From the NCBI RefSeq assembly GCF_050948175.1, contig NW_027490171.1, positions 1-64,000 on the forward strand: 64,000 bases of DNA, given 5' to 3'. Source of the DNA: Xylocopa sonorina (taxonomy: Eukaryota > Arthropoda > Insecta > Hymenoptera > Apidae). Below the pieces are notes generated by a model, which saw only the letters and a program-made list of their open reading frames with translations, was not told the DNA's origin and made no database searches. This document shows, one piece after another, positions 51,701 through 64,000 of this stretch (positions are counted from its first letter, which is position 1; every line of letters starts with the position of its first letter). The translations under genes and the position numbers were made by a program.

Positions 51701-54302
51701 AAATGCGACACTTTCTCGCTAGGAAATAGCGTTTGCAGATGCCTACGTATCGTAGCAATAGATTTCTAATGCTTCTTAAAACGCGAGATCGCATCCCATT
51801 TCTATGATTCATGGTAAGATATAAAATGATTTGCGAAGTGTTATGTATTCCTCGTCTACACTTCAAATGAATGTAAATACGACACTTCCTTGCTAGGAAA
51901 TAGCGTCTGCAGATGTCTAGGTATCGTAGCAATAGAGTTCTAATGCTTCTTAAAACGCGAGATCGCATCCCATTTCTATGTTTCATGGTAAGATATAAAA
52001 TGATTTGCGAAGTGTTATGTATTCCTCGTCTACACTTCAAATGAATGTAAATGCGACACTTCCTTGCTAGGAAATAGCGACTGCAGATGTCTAGGTATCG
52101 TAGCAATAGAGTTCTAATGCTTCTTAAAACGAGATATTGCATCTCATATCTATGTTTCATGATAAGATATAATATTCATTGTGAAGTATTATGCATTCCT
52201 CGTCTACACTTCAAATGAATGTAAATGCGACACTTCCTTGCAAGGAAATAGCGCTTGCAGATGTCTACGTATCGTAGCAATAGAGTTCTTATGATTCTTA
52301 AAACGCAATATCGCATCTCATTTCTATGTTTCATGGTAAGATATAAAATGATTTGCGAAGTGTTATGTATTCCTCGTCTACACTTCAAATGAATGTAAAT
52401 GCGACACTTCCTTGCTAGGAAATAGCGTCTGCAGATGTCTAGGTATCGTAGCAATAGAGTTCTAATGCTTCTTAAAACGAGATATTGCATCTCATATCTA
52501 TGTTTCATGATAAGATATAATATTCATTGTGAAGTGTTATGCATTCCTCGTCTACGATTCAAATGAATGTAAATGCGACACTTCCTTGCAAGGAAATAGC
52601 GTTTGCAGATGTCTACGTATCGTAGCAATAGACTTCTAATGCTTCTTAAAACGCGATATCGCATCTCATTTCTATGTTTCATGGTAAGATATAATATGAT
52701 TTGCGAAGTGTTATGTTTTCCTCGTCTACACTTCAAATGAATGTGAATGCGACACTTTCTCGCTAGGAAATAGCGTTTGTAGATGCCTACGTATCGTAGC
52801 AATAGATTTCTAATGCTTCTTAAAACGCGAGATCGCATCCCATTTCTATGTTTCATGGTAAGATATAAAATGATTTGCGAAGTGTTATGTATTCCTCGTC
52901 TACACTTCAAATGAATGTAAATGCGACACTTCCTTGCTAGGAAATAGCGTCTGCAGATGTCTAGGTATCGTAGCAATAGAGTTCTAATGCTTCTTAAAAC
53001 GAGATATTGCATCTCATATCTATGTTTCATGATAAGATATAATATTCATTGTGAAGTATTATGCATTCCTCGTCTACACTTCAAATGAATGTAAATGCGA
53101 CACTTCCTTCAAAGGAAATAGCGCTTGCAGATGTCTACGTATCGTAGCAATAGAGTTCTTATGATTCTTAAAACGCAATATCGCATCTCATTTCTATGTT
53201 TCATGGTAAGATATAATATGATTTGCGAAGTGTTATGTATTCCTCGTCTACACTTCAAATGAATGTAAATGCGACACTTCTTTGCAAGGAAATAGCGTTT
53301 GCAGATGTCTACGTATCGTAGCAATAGAGATCTTATGATTCTTAAAACGCGATATCGCATCTCATTTCTATGTTTCATGGTAAGATATAATATTATTTGC
53401 GAAGTGTTATGCATTCCTCGTCTACGATTCAAATGAATGTAAATGCGACACTTCCTTGCAAGGAAATAGCGTTTGCAGATGTCTACGTATCGTAGCAATA
53501 GAGTTCTTATGATTCTTAAAACGCGATATCGCATCTCATTTCTATGTTTCATGGTAAGATATAATATGATTTGCGAAGTGTCATGTATTCCTCGTCTACA
53601 CTTCAAATGAATGTAAATGCGACACTTCCTTGCAAGGAAATAGCGTTTGCAGATGTCTACGTATCGTAGCAATGGATTTCTAATTTTTCTTAAAACGCGA
53701 TATCGCATCTCATTTCTATGTTTCATGGTAAGATATAATATGATTTGCGAAGTGTTATGTATTCCTCGTCTACACTTCAAATGAATGTAAATGCGACACT
53801 TCTTTGCAAGGAAATAGCGTTTGCAGATGTCTACGTATCGTAGCAATAGAGTTCTTATGGTTCTTAAAACGCGATATCGCATCACATTTCTATGTTTCAT
53901 GGTAAGATATAATATGATTTGCGAAGTGTTATGTATTCCTCGTCTACACATCAAACGAATGTAAATGCGACACTTCTTTGCAAGGAAATAGCGTTTGCAG
54001 ATGACTACGTATCGTAGCAATAGAGTTCTTATGATTCTTAAAACGCGATATCGCATCTCATTTCTATGTTTCATGGTAAGATATAATATGATTTGCGAAG
54101 TGTTATGCATTCCTCGTCTACACTTCAAATGAATGTAAATGCGACACTTCCTTGCAAGGAAATAGCGTTTACAGATGTCTACGTATCGTAGCAATAGAGT
54201 TCTTATGATTCTTAAAACGCGATATCGCATCTCATTTCTATGTTTCATGGTAAGATATAATATGATTTGCGAAGTGTTATGTATTCCTCGTGTACACATC
54301 AA
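48790..54302 (+). repeat. Right-hand mosaic, part 1: mixed types without a clear HOR
   Basis: The ccaagtg and tagtacttc units fade out by about 50.6 kb. Types common to the right edge come in: gcgagatcgcatccc with gcagatgcctacg and tttctcgctagg (first seen near 46670), gatataaaatg, cttctttgcaagg and gcgcttgcag. Between 53109 and 54302 units with ctacgtatcgtagc, ttcttatgattc and an intact third dyad follow one another without a ctacctatcg unit. No other sequence class is present. Confidence 0.75.
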
Positions 54303-56100
54303 CTGAATGTAAATGCGACACTTCCTTGCAAGGAAATAGCGTTTGCAAATGTCTACCTATCGTAGCAATAGTGTTCTAATGCTTCTTAAAACGCGATATC
54401 GCATCTCATTTCTATGTTTCATGATAAGATATAATATGATTTGCGAAGTGTCATGTATTCCTCGTCTGCACTTCAAATGAATGTAAATGCGACACTTCCT
54501 TGCAAGGAAATAGCGTTTGCAGATGTCTACGTATCGTAGCAATAGAGTTCTAATGCTTCTTAAAACGCGATATCGCATCTCATTTCTATGTTTCATGGTA
54601 AGATATAATATGATTTGCGAAGTGTTATGTATTCCTCGTCTACACATCAAATGAATGTAAATGCGACACTTCCTTGCAAGGAAATAGCGTTTGCAGATGT
54701 CTACGTATCGTAGCAATAGAGTTCTAATGCTTCTTAAAACGCGATATCGCATCTCATTTCTATGTTTCATGGTTAGATATAATATGACTTGCGAAGAGTT
54801 ATGTATTCCTCGTCTACACTTCAAATGAATGTAAATGCGACACTTCCTTGCAAGGAAATAGCGTTTGCAGATGTCTACGTATCGTAGCAATAGAGTTCTA
54901 ATGCTTCTTAAAACGCGATATCGCATCTCATTTCTATGTTTCATGGAAAGATATAATATGATTTGCGAAGTGTTATGTATTCCTCGTCTACACTTCAAAT
55001 GAATGTAAATGCGACACTTCCTTGCAAGGAAATAGCGTTTGCAAATGTCTACCTATCGTAGCAATAGTGTTCTAATGCTTCTTAAAACGCGATATCGCAT
55101 CTCATTTCTATGTTTCATGATAAGATATAATATGATTTGCGAAGTGTCATGTATTCCTCGTCTACACTTCAAATGAATGTAAATGCGACACTTCCTTGCA
55201 AGGAAATAGCGTTTGCAGATATCTACGTATCGTAGCAATAGAGTTCTAATGCTTCTTAAAACGCGATATCGCATCTCATTTCTATGTTTCATGGTAAGAT
55301 ATAATATGATTTGCGAAGTGTTATGTATTCCTCGTCTACACATCAACTGAATATAAATGCGACACTTCCTTGCAAGGAAATAGCGCTTGCAAATGTCTAC
55401 CTATCGTAGCAATAGTGTTCTAATGCTCCTTAAAACGCGATATCGCATCTCATTTCTATGTTTCATGGTAAGATATAATATGATTTGCGAAGTGTTATGT
55501 ATTCCTCGTCTACACATCAACTGAATGTAAATGCGACACTTCCTTGCAAGGAAATAGCGTTTGCAAATGTCTACCTATCGTAGCAATAGTGTTCTAATGC
55601 TTCTTAAAACGCGATATCGCATCTCATTTCTATGTTTCATGATAAGATATAATATGATTTGCGAAGTGTCATGTATTCCTCGTCTACACTTCAAATGAAT
55701 GTAAATGCGACACTTCCTTGCAAGGAAATAGCGTTTGCAGATGTCTACGTATCGTAGCAATAGAGTTCTAATGCTTCTTAAAACGCGATATCGCATCTCA
55801 TTTCTATGTTTCATGGTAAGATATAATATGATTTGCGAAGTGTTATGTATTCCTCGTCTACACATCAACTGAATGTAAATGCGACACTTCCTTGCAAGGA
55901 AATAGCGTTTGCAAATGTCTACCTATCGTAGCAATAGTGTTCTAATGCTTCTTAAAACGCGATATCGCATCTCATTTCTATGTTTCATGATAAGATATAA
56001 TATGATTTGCGAAGTGTCATGTATTCCTCGTCTACACTTCAAATGAATGTAAATGCGACACTTCCTTGCAAGGAAATAGCGTTTGCAGATATCTACGTAT
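54303..56100 (+). repeat. Short-period block: 1- to 2-monomer alternation
   Basis: The unit type caaatgtctacctatcg with atagtgttctaatgc recurs at about 54350, 55046, 55394, 55568 and 55916, that is 4, 2, 1 and 2 monomers apart. It alternates with a ctacgtatcg type ending in catcaactgaatg. Such a short-period stretch inside long HORs suggests recent local amplification of a dimer. Confidence 0.75.
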
Positions 56101-56525
56101 CGTAGCAATAGAGTTCTAATGCTTCTTAAAACGCGATATCGCATCTCATTTCTATGTTTCATGGTAAGATATAATATGATTTGCGAAGTGTTATGTATTC
56201 CTCGTCTACACTTCAAATGAATGTAAATGCGACACTTCTTTGCAAGGAAATAGCGTTTGCAGATGTCTACGTATCGTAGCAATAGAGTTCTTATGATTCT
56301 TAAAACGCGATATCGCATCTCATTTCTATGTTTCATGGTAAGATATAATATTATTTGCGAAGTGTTATGTATTCCTCGTCTACACATCAAATGAATGTAA
56401 ATGCGACACTTCCTTGCAAGGAAATAGCGTTTGCAGATGTTTACGTATCGAAGCAATAGGGTTCAAATGCTTCTTAAAACGAGATATTGCATCTCATATC
56501 TATGTTTCATAATAAGATATAATAT

Positions 56526-59483
56526 TCATTGTGAAGTGTTATGCATTCCTCGTCTACGATTCAAATGAATGTAAATGCGACACTTCTTTGCAAGGAAATA
56601 GCGTTTGCAGATGTCTACGTATCGTAGCAATAGAGTTCTTATGATTCTTAAAACGCAATATCGCATCTCATTTCTATGTTTCATGGTAAGATATAATATG
56701 ATTTGCGAAGTGTTATGTATTCCTCGTCTACACATCAAATGAATGTAAATGCGACACTTCTTTGCAAGGAAATAGCGTTTGCAGATGTCTACGTATCGTA
56801 GCAATATTGTTCTTATGATTCTTAAAACGCGATATCGCATCTCATTTCTATGTTTCATGGTAAGATATAATATGATTTGCGAAGTGTTATGTATTCCTCG
56901 TCTACACATCAAATGAATGTAAATGCGACACTTCTTTGCAAGGAAATAGCGTTTGCAGATGTCTACGTATCGTAGCAATAGAGTTCTTATGATTCTTAAA
57001 ACGCGATATCGCATCTCATTTCTATGTTTCATGGTAAGATATAATATGATTTGCGAAGTGTTATGTATTCCTCGTTTACACATCAAATGAATGTAAATGC
57101 GACACTTCCTTGCAAGGAAATAGCGTTTGCAGATGTCTACGTATCGTAGCAATAGTGTTCTAATGCTTCTTAAAACGCGATATCGCATCTCATTCCTATG
57201 TTTCATGGTAAGATATAATATGATTTGCGAAGTGTCATGTATTCCTCGTCTACACTTCAAATGAATGTAAATGCGACACTTCCTTGCTAGGAAATAGCGT
57301 CTGCAGATGTCTAGGTATCGTAGCAATAGAGTTCTAATGCTTCCTAAAACGCGATATCGCATCTCATTTCTATGTTTCATGGTAAGATATAATATGATTT
57401 GCGAAGTGTTATGTATTCCTGGTCTACACTTCAAATGAATGTAAATGCGACACTTCCTTGCAAGGAAATAGCGTTTGCAAATGTCTACGTATCGTAGCAA
57501 TAGAGTTCTAATGCTTCTTAAAACGCGATATCGCATGTCATTTCTATGTTTCATGATAAGATATAATATGATTTGCGAAGTGTCATGTATTCCTCGTCTA
57601 CACTTCAAATGAATGTAAATGCGACACTTCCTTGCAAGGAAATAGCGTTTGCGGATGTCTACGTATCGTAGCAATAGAGTTCTAATGCTTCTAAAAACGC
57701 GAGATCGCATCCCATTTCTATGTTTCATGGTAAGGTATAAAATGATTTGCGAAGTGTTATGTATTCCTCGTCTACACTTCAAATGAATGTAAATGCGACA
57801 CTTCCTTGCTAGGAAATAGCGTCTGCAGATGTCTAGGTATCGTAGCAATAGAGTTCTAATGCTTCTTAAAACGCGATATCGCATCTCATTTCTATGTTTC
57901 ATGGTAAGATATAATATGATTTGCGAAGTGTTATGTATTCCTGGTCTACACTTCAAATGAATGTAAATGCGACACTTCCTTGCAAGGAAATAGCGTTTGC
58001 AAATGTCTACGTATCGTAGCAATAGAGTTCTAATGCTTCTTAAAACGCGATATCGCATCTCATTTCTATGTTTCATGGTAAGATATAATATGATTTGCGA
58101 AGTGTTATGTTTTCCTCGTCTACACTTCAAATGAATGTGAATGCGACACTTTCTCGCTAGGAAATAGCGTTTGCAGATGCCTACGTATCGTAGCAATAGA
58201 TTTCTAATGCTTCTTAAAACGCGAGATCGCATCCCATTTCTATGTTTCATGGTAAGATATAAAATGATTTGCGAAGTGTTATGTATTCCTCGTCTACACT
58301 TCAAATGAATGTAAATGCGACACTTCCTTGCTAGGAAATAGCGTCTGCAGATGTCTAGGTATCGTAGCAATAGAGTTCTAATGCTTCTTAAAACGAGATA
58401 TTGCATTTCATATCTATGTTTCATGATAAGATATAATATTCATTGTGAAGTGTTATGCATTCCTCGTCTACACTTCAAATGAATGTAAATGCGACACTTC
58501 CTTGCAAGGAAATAGCATTTGCAAATGTCTACCTATCGTAGCAATAGTGTTCTAATGCTTCTTAAAACGCGATATCGCATGTCATTTCTATGTTTCATGA
58601 TAAGATATAATATGATTTGCGAAGTGTCATGTATTCCTCGTCTACACTTCAAATGAATGTAAATGCGACACTTCCTTGCAAGGAAATAGCGTTTGCAGAT
58701 GTCTACGTATCGTAGCAATAGAGTTCTCATGCTTCTTAAAACGCGATATCGCATCTCATTCCTATGTTTCATGGTAAGATATAATATGATTTGCGAAGTG
58801 TTATGCATTCCTCGTCTACACATCAAATGAATGTAAATGCGACACTTCCTTGCAAGGAAATAGCGTTTGCAGATGTCTACGTATCGTAGCAATAGAGTTC
58901 TAATGCTTCTTAAAACGCGATATCGCATCTCATTTCTATGTTTCATGGTTAGATATAATATGACTTGCGAAGTGTTATGTATTCCTCGTCTACACTTCAA
59001 ATGAATGTAAATGCGACACTTCATTGCTAGGAAATAGCGTCTGCAGATGTCTAGGTATCGTAGCAATAGAGTTCTAATGCTTCTTAAAACGCGATATCGC
59101 ATCTCATTTCTATGTTTCATGGTAAGATATAATATGATTTGCGAAGTGTTATGTTTTCCTCGTCTACACTTCAAATGAATGTGAATGCGACACTTTCTCG
59201 CTAGGAAATAGCGTTTGCAGATGCCTACGTATCGTAGCAATAGATTTCTAATGCATCTTAAATCGCGAGATCGCATCCCATTTCTATGTTTCATGGTTAG
59301 ATATAAAATGATTTGCGAAGTGTTATGTATTCCTCGTCTACACTTCAAATGAATGTAAATGCGACACTTCCTTGCTAGGAAATAGCGTCTGCAGATGTCT
59401 AGGTATCGTAGCAATAGAGTTCTAATGCTTCTTAAAACGAGATATTGCATCTCATATCTATGTTTCATGATAAGATATAATAT
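56526..59483 (+). repeat. HOR copy, 17 monomers (2,958 bp)
   Basis: The segment begins with a tattcattgtg unit and runs through several cttctttgcaagg units, a ctcgtttacac unit (57071), gcgagatcgcatccc units, and back to tattcattgtg. Markers recur 2,958 bp to the right (57071 pairs with 60029), but the region near 57230-58100 differs in content from its partner, so the copies are mosaic. The minus strand is open for 632 codons here because no stop-making monomer type occurs between 56526 and 58424. Confidence 0.7.
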
Positions 59484-61397
59484 TCATTGTGAAGTGTTAT
59501 GCATTCCTCGTCTACGATTCAAATGAATGTAAATGCGACACTTCTTTGCAAGGAAATAGCGTTTGCAGATGTCTACGTATCGTAGCAATAGAGTTCTTAT
59601 GATTCTTAAAACGCGATATCGCATCTCATTTCTATGTTTCATGGTAAGATATAATATGATTTGCGAAGTGTTATGTATTCCTCGTCTACACATCAAATGA
59701 ATGTAAATGCGACACTTCTTTGCAAGGAAATAGCGTTTGCAGATGTCTACGTATCGTAGCAATAGAGTTCTTATGATTCTTAAAACGCGATATCGCATCT
59801 CATTTCTATGTTTCATGGTAAGATATAATATGATTTGCGAAGTGTTATGTATTCCTCGTCTACACATCAAATGAATGTAAATGCGACACTTCTTTGCAAG
59901 GAAATAGCGTTTGCAGATGTCTACGTATCGTAGCAATAGAGTTCTTATGATTCTTAAAACGCGATATCGCATCTCATTTCTATGTTTCATGGTAAGATAT
60001 AATATGATTTGCGAAGTGCTATGTATTCCTCGTTTACACATCAAATGAATGTAAATGCGACACTTCCTTGCAAGGAAATAGCGTTTGCAGATGTCTACGT
60101 ATCGTAGCAATAGAGTTCTAATGCTTCTTAAAACGCGATATCGCATCTCATTCCTATGTTTCATGGTAAGATATAATATGATTTGCGAAGTGTTATGTTT
60201 TCCTCTTCTACACTTCAAATGAATGTGAATGCGACACTTTCTCGCTAGGAAATAGCGTTTGCAGATGCCTACGTATCGTAGCAATAGATTTCTAATGCTT
60301 CTAAAAACGCGAGATCGCATCCCATTTTTATGTTTCATGGTAAGGTATAAAATGATTTGCGAAGTGTTATGTATTCCTCGTCTACACTTCAAATGAATGT
60401 AAATGCGACACTTCCTTGCTAGGAAATAGCGTCTGCAGATGTCTAGGTATCGTAGCAATAGAGTTCTAATGCTTCTTAAAACGCGATATCGCATCTCATT
60501 TCTATGTTTCATGGTAAGATTTAATATGATTTGCGAAGTGTTATGTATTCCTGGTCTACACTTCAAATGAATGTAAATGCGACACTTCCTTGCAAGGAAA
60601 TAGCGTTTGCAGATGTCTACGTATCGTAGCAATAGAGTTCTCATGCTTCTTAAAACGCGATATCGCATCTCATTCCTATGTTTCATGGTAAGATATAATA
60701 TGATTTGCGAAGTGTTATGTATTCCTCGTCTACACATCAAATGAATGTAAATGCGACACTTCCTTGCAAGGAAATAGCGTTTGCAGATGTCTACGTATCG
60801 TAGCAATAGAGTTCTAATGCTTCTTAAAACGCGATATCGCATCTCATTTCTATGTTTCATGGTTAGATATAATATGACTTGCGAAGTGTTATGTATTCCT
60901 CGTCTACACTTCAAATGAATGTAAATGCGACACTTCATTGCTAGGAAATAGCGTCTGCAGATGCCTAGGTATCGTAGCAATAGAGTTCTAATGCTTCTTA
61001 AAACGCGATATCGCATCTCATTTCTATGTTTCATGGTAAGATATAATATGATTTGCGAAGTGTTATGTTTTCCTCGTCTACACTTCAAATGAATGTGAAT
61101 GCGACACTTTCTCGCTAGGAAATAGCGTTTGCAGATGCCTACGTATCGTAGCAATAGATTTCTAATGCATCTTAAATCGCGAGATCGCATCCCATTTCTA
61201 TGTTTCATGGTTAGATATAAAATGATTTGCGAAGTGTTATGTATTCCTCGTCTACACTTCAAATGAATGTAAATGCGACACTTCCTTGCTAGGAAATAGC
61301 GTCTGCAGATGTCTAGGTATCGTAGCAATAGAGTTCTAATGCTTCTTAAAACGAGATATTGCATCTCATATCTATGTTTCATGATAAGATATAATAT
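59484..61397 (+). repeat. HOR copy, 11 monomers (1,914 bp)
   Basis: The segment opens with a tattcattgtg unit and repeats in the next block. The rare cttcattgctagg pairs 59021 with 60935, and gttctcatgcttc with cattcctatg pairs 58721 with 60635, both at 1,914 bp. The minus-strand frame is again open for 632 codons, for the same reason as in the neighbouring copy. Confidence 0.8.
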
Positions 61398-63311
61398 TCA
61401 TTGTGAAGTGTTATGCATTCCTCGTCTACGATTCAAATGAATGTAAATGCGACACTTCTTTGCAAGGAAATAGCGTTTGCAGATGTCTACGTATCGCAGC
61501 CATAGAGTTCTTATGATTCTTAAAACGCGATATCGCATCTCATTTCTATGTTTCATGGTAAGATATAATATGATTTGCGAAGTGTTATGTATTCCTCGTC
61601 TACACATCAAATGAATGTAAATGCGACACTTCTTTGCAAGGAAATAGCGTTTGCAGATGTCTACGTATCGTAGCAATAGAGTTCTTATGATTCTTAAAAC
61701 GCGATATCGCATCTCATTTCTATGTTTCATGGTAAGATATAATATGATTTGCGAAGTGCTATGTATTCCTCGTTTACACATCAAATGAATGTAAATGCGA
61801 CACTTCCTTGCAAGGAAATAGCGTTTGCAGATGTCTACGTATCGTAGCAATAGAGTTCTAATGCTCCTTAAAACGCGATATCGCATCTCATTCCTATGTT
61901 TCATGGTAAGATATAATATGATTTGCGAAGTGTTATGTTTTCCTCTTCTACACTTCAAATGAATGTGAATGCGACACTTTCTCGCTAGGAAATAGCGTTT
62001 GCAGATGCCTACGTATCGTAGCAATAGATTTCTAATGCTTCTAAAAACGCGAGATCGCATCCCATTTCTATGTTTCATGGTAAGGTATAAAATGATTTGC
62101 GAAGTGTTATGTATTCCTCGTCTACACTTCAAATGAATGTAAATGCGACACTTCCTTGCTAGGAAATAGCGTCTGCAGATGTCTAGGTATCGTAGTAATA
62201 GAGTTCTAATGCTTCTTAAAACGCGATATCGCATCTCATTTCTATGTTTCATGGTAAGATATAATATGACTTGCGAAGTGTTATGTATTCCTGGTCTACA
62301 CTTCAAATGAATGTAAATGCGACACTTCCTTGCAAGGAAATAGCGTTTGCAAATGTCTACGTATCGTAGCAATAGAGTTCTAATGCTTCTTAAAACGCAA
62401 CATCGCATCTCATTTCTATGTTTCATGGTAAGATATAATATGATTTGCGAAGTGTTATGTTTTCCTCGTCTACACTTCAAATGAATGTGAATGCGACACT
62501 TTCTCGCTAGGAAATAGCGTTTGCAGATGCCTACGTATCGTAGCAATAGATTTCTAATGCTTCTTAAAACGCGAGATCGCATCCCATTTCTATGTTTCAT
62601 GGTAAGATATAAAATGATTTGCGAAGTGTTATGTATTCCTCGTCTACACTTCAAATGAATGTAAATGCGACACTTCCTTGCTAGGAAATAGCGTCTGCAG
62701 ATGTCTAGGTATCGTAGCAATAGAGTTCTAATGCTTCTTAAAACGAGATATTGCATTTCATATCTATGTTTCATGATAAGATATAATATTCATTGTGAAG
62801 TGTTATGCATTCCTCGTCTACACTTCAAATGAATGTAAATGCGACACTTCCTTGCAAGGAAATAGCGTTTGCAAATGTCTACCTATCGTAGCAATAGTGT
62901 TCTAATGCTTCTTAAAACGCGATATCGCATGTCATTCCTATGTTTCATGATAAGATATAATATGATTTGCGAAGTGTCATGTATTCCTCGTCTACACTTC
63001 AAATGAATGTAAATGCGACACTTCCTTGCAAGGAAATAGCGTTTGCAGATGTCTACGTATCGTAGCAATAGAGTTCTAATGCTTCTTAAAACGCGATATC
63101 GCATCTCATTTCTATGTTTCATGGTAAGATATAATATGATTTGCGAAGTGTTATGTATTCCTCGTCTACACATCAAATGAATGTAAATGCGACACTTCCT
63201 TGCAAGGAAATAGCGTTTGCAGATGTCTACGTATCGTAGCAATAGAGTTCTAATGCTTCTTAAAACGCGATATCGCATCTCATTTCTATGTTTCATGGTT
63301 AGATATAATAT
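61398..63311 (+). repeat. Partial HOR copy with one monomer lost
   Basis: The segment starts in register with 59484 (offset 1,914 bp). The gcgaagtgctatg plus ctcgtttacac unit then recurs at 1,740 bp (60001 pairs with 61741), and so do tcctcttctacac (60201, 61941) and cttctaaaaacgc. One of three successive cttctttgcaagg units has therefore been lost. From 62791 the sequence instead follows 58441, at an offset of 4,350 bp (25 monomers). Confidence 0.8.
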
Positions 63312-64000
63312 GACTTGCGAAGTGTTATGTATTCCTCGTCTACACTTCAAATGAATGTAAATGCGACACTTCATTGCTAGGAAATAGCGTCTGCAGATGT
63401 CTAGGTATCGTAGCAATAGAGTTCTAATGCTTCTTAAAACGAGATATCGCATCTCATATCTATGTTTCATGATAAGATATAATATTCATTGTGAAGTATT
63501 ATGCATTCCTCGTCTACACTTCAAATGAATGTAAATGCGACACTTCCTTGCAAGGAAATAGCGCTTGCAGATGTCTACGTATCGTAGCAATAGAGTTCTT
63601 ATGATTCTTAAAACGCAATATCGCATCTCATTTCTATGTTTCATGGTAAGATATAAAATGATTTGCGAAGTGTTATGTATTCCTCGTCTACACTTCAAAT
63701 GAATGTAAATGCGACACTTCCTTGCTAGGAAATAGCGTCTGCAGATGTCTACGTATCGTAGCAATAGAGTTCTAATGCTTCTTAAAACGCGATATCGCAT
63801 CTCATTTCTATGTTTCATGGTTAGATATAATATGACTTGCGAAGTGTTATGTATTCCTCGTCTACACTTCAAATGAATGTAAATGCGACACTTCATTGCT
63901 AGGAAATAGCGTCTGCAGATGTCTAGGTATCGTAGCAATAGAGTTCTAATGCTTCTTAAAACGCGATATCGCATCTCATTTCTATGTTTCATGGTAAGAT
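63312..64000 (+). repeat. Right-edge monomers, including a partial unit from 63858
   Basis: These are units with cttcattgctagg, gcgcttgcag, gatataaaatg and ggttagatataa, in a new order not seen as a block elsewhere in the window. The last unit starts at 63858 and is cut after 143 bp by the window edge, so the array continues beyond it. Confidence 0.9.

Larger units (their letters stand above)
1..64000 (+). repeat. Satellite DNA array, 174-bp monomer, about 368 head-to-tail copies
   Basis: The motif tcgtctac recurs every 174 bp from 1 to 63858 on the plus strand, with one register slip of a single base near 4829. The whole window is therefore 367 full units and one partial unit, with no spacer, inverted block or inserted mobile element that I could see. 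The unit is about 36% GC and CpG-rich. Between-unit differences are almost all substitutions drawn from a limited set of linked variants, which is how a concertedly evolving satellite looks. Such arrays in eukaryotes are typically centromeric, pericentromeric or subtelomeric heterochromatin; which of these applies here cannot be read from the sequence. I do not recognise the family by name. Strand is given relative to the tcgtctac phase and has no functional meaning. Confidence 0.98.

Noticed and set aside
53109..61382. Long minus-strand open frames as repeat-protein genes (397, 632 and 632 codons)
   Set aside because: They are the same 58-codon period read through the satellite, exist because 174 is divisible by three, and end wherever a ctacctatcg or ttcatt monomer type puts in a stop. 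They have no independent start, terminator, domain or codon signature, and by chance alone a 58-codon stop-free frame on one of six frames is not rare.
1..64000. CRISPR array
   Set aside because: Repeats are contiguous 174-bp units with no unique spacers, and no cas genes are present.
1..64000. tRNA, rRNA or other structured RNA genes
   Set aside because: No segment departs from the 174-bp monomer, and the monomer shows no tRNA boxes or rRNA motifs; its dyads are too short to propose a defined RNA.

Overview
The whole 64 kb window is one head-to-tail satellite DNA array. The unit is 174 bp. If a unit is taken to start at the motif tcgtctac, starts fall at 1, 175, 349 and so on up to 4699, then at 4872 (one base early) and every 174 bp to 63858. 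That gives 367 complete units plus a 143-bp partial unit at the right edge. Every register point I sampled, from the first to the last, lies on the same strand. I saw no inverted segment, spacer, transposon, RNA gene, CRISPR array or unique sequence. I call no protein-coding gene.

The organism is most likely a eukaryote, and the window would come from a centromeric, pericentromeric or other heterochromatic block assembled from long reads. The unit is close to the length of a nucleosome repeat and, by hand count, about 36% GC. It carries nine CpG dinucleotides where base composition predicts about 5.7. The lack of CpG depletion argues mildly against a heavily methylated vertebrate or plant germline and fits an invertebrate better, but I do not recognise the satellite and cannot name a species.

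The array is built from higher-order repeats (HORs) that change along the window. (1) From 1 to about 7.5 kb there are 8- and 9-monomer HORs. (2) From 7.55 to 18.0 kb HOR length steps through 10, 12, 12, 13 and 13 monomers. (3) From 18.0 to 28.8 kb there are two near-identical copies of a 31-monomer (5,394-bp) HOR, then a 16-monomer copy that has lost 13 + 2 monomers. (4) From about 32.0 to 48.8 kb lies a different family with an irregular spacing of 3 to 14 monomers. (5) From 48.8 to 64 kb lies a mosaic with its own private variants, HORs of 10, 11, 17 and 25 monomers, and a short-period 1- to 2-monomer block at 54.3-56.1 kb.

Each unit carries three short dyad symmetries, which are the most plausible protein-binding or structural signals. 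The unit length is 3 x 58, and the consensus minus strand has one stop-free frame. Long minus-strand open frames of up to 632 codons therefore appear throughout; they are periodic by-products of the repeat, bounded by a few recurrent stop-making variants. The best biology here is evolutionary: strict length homogenisation (one frame-changing indel seen in 368 units), stepwise HOR growth, internal HOR deletion, patchy gene conversion, and a minor monomer type in one HOR family that resembles the dominant type in the next.
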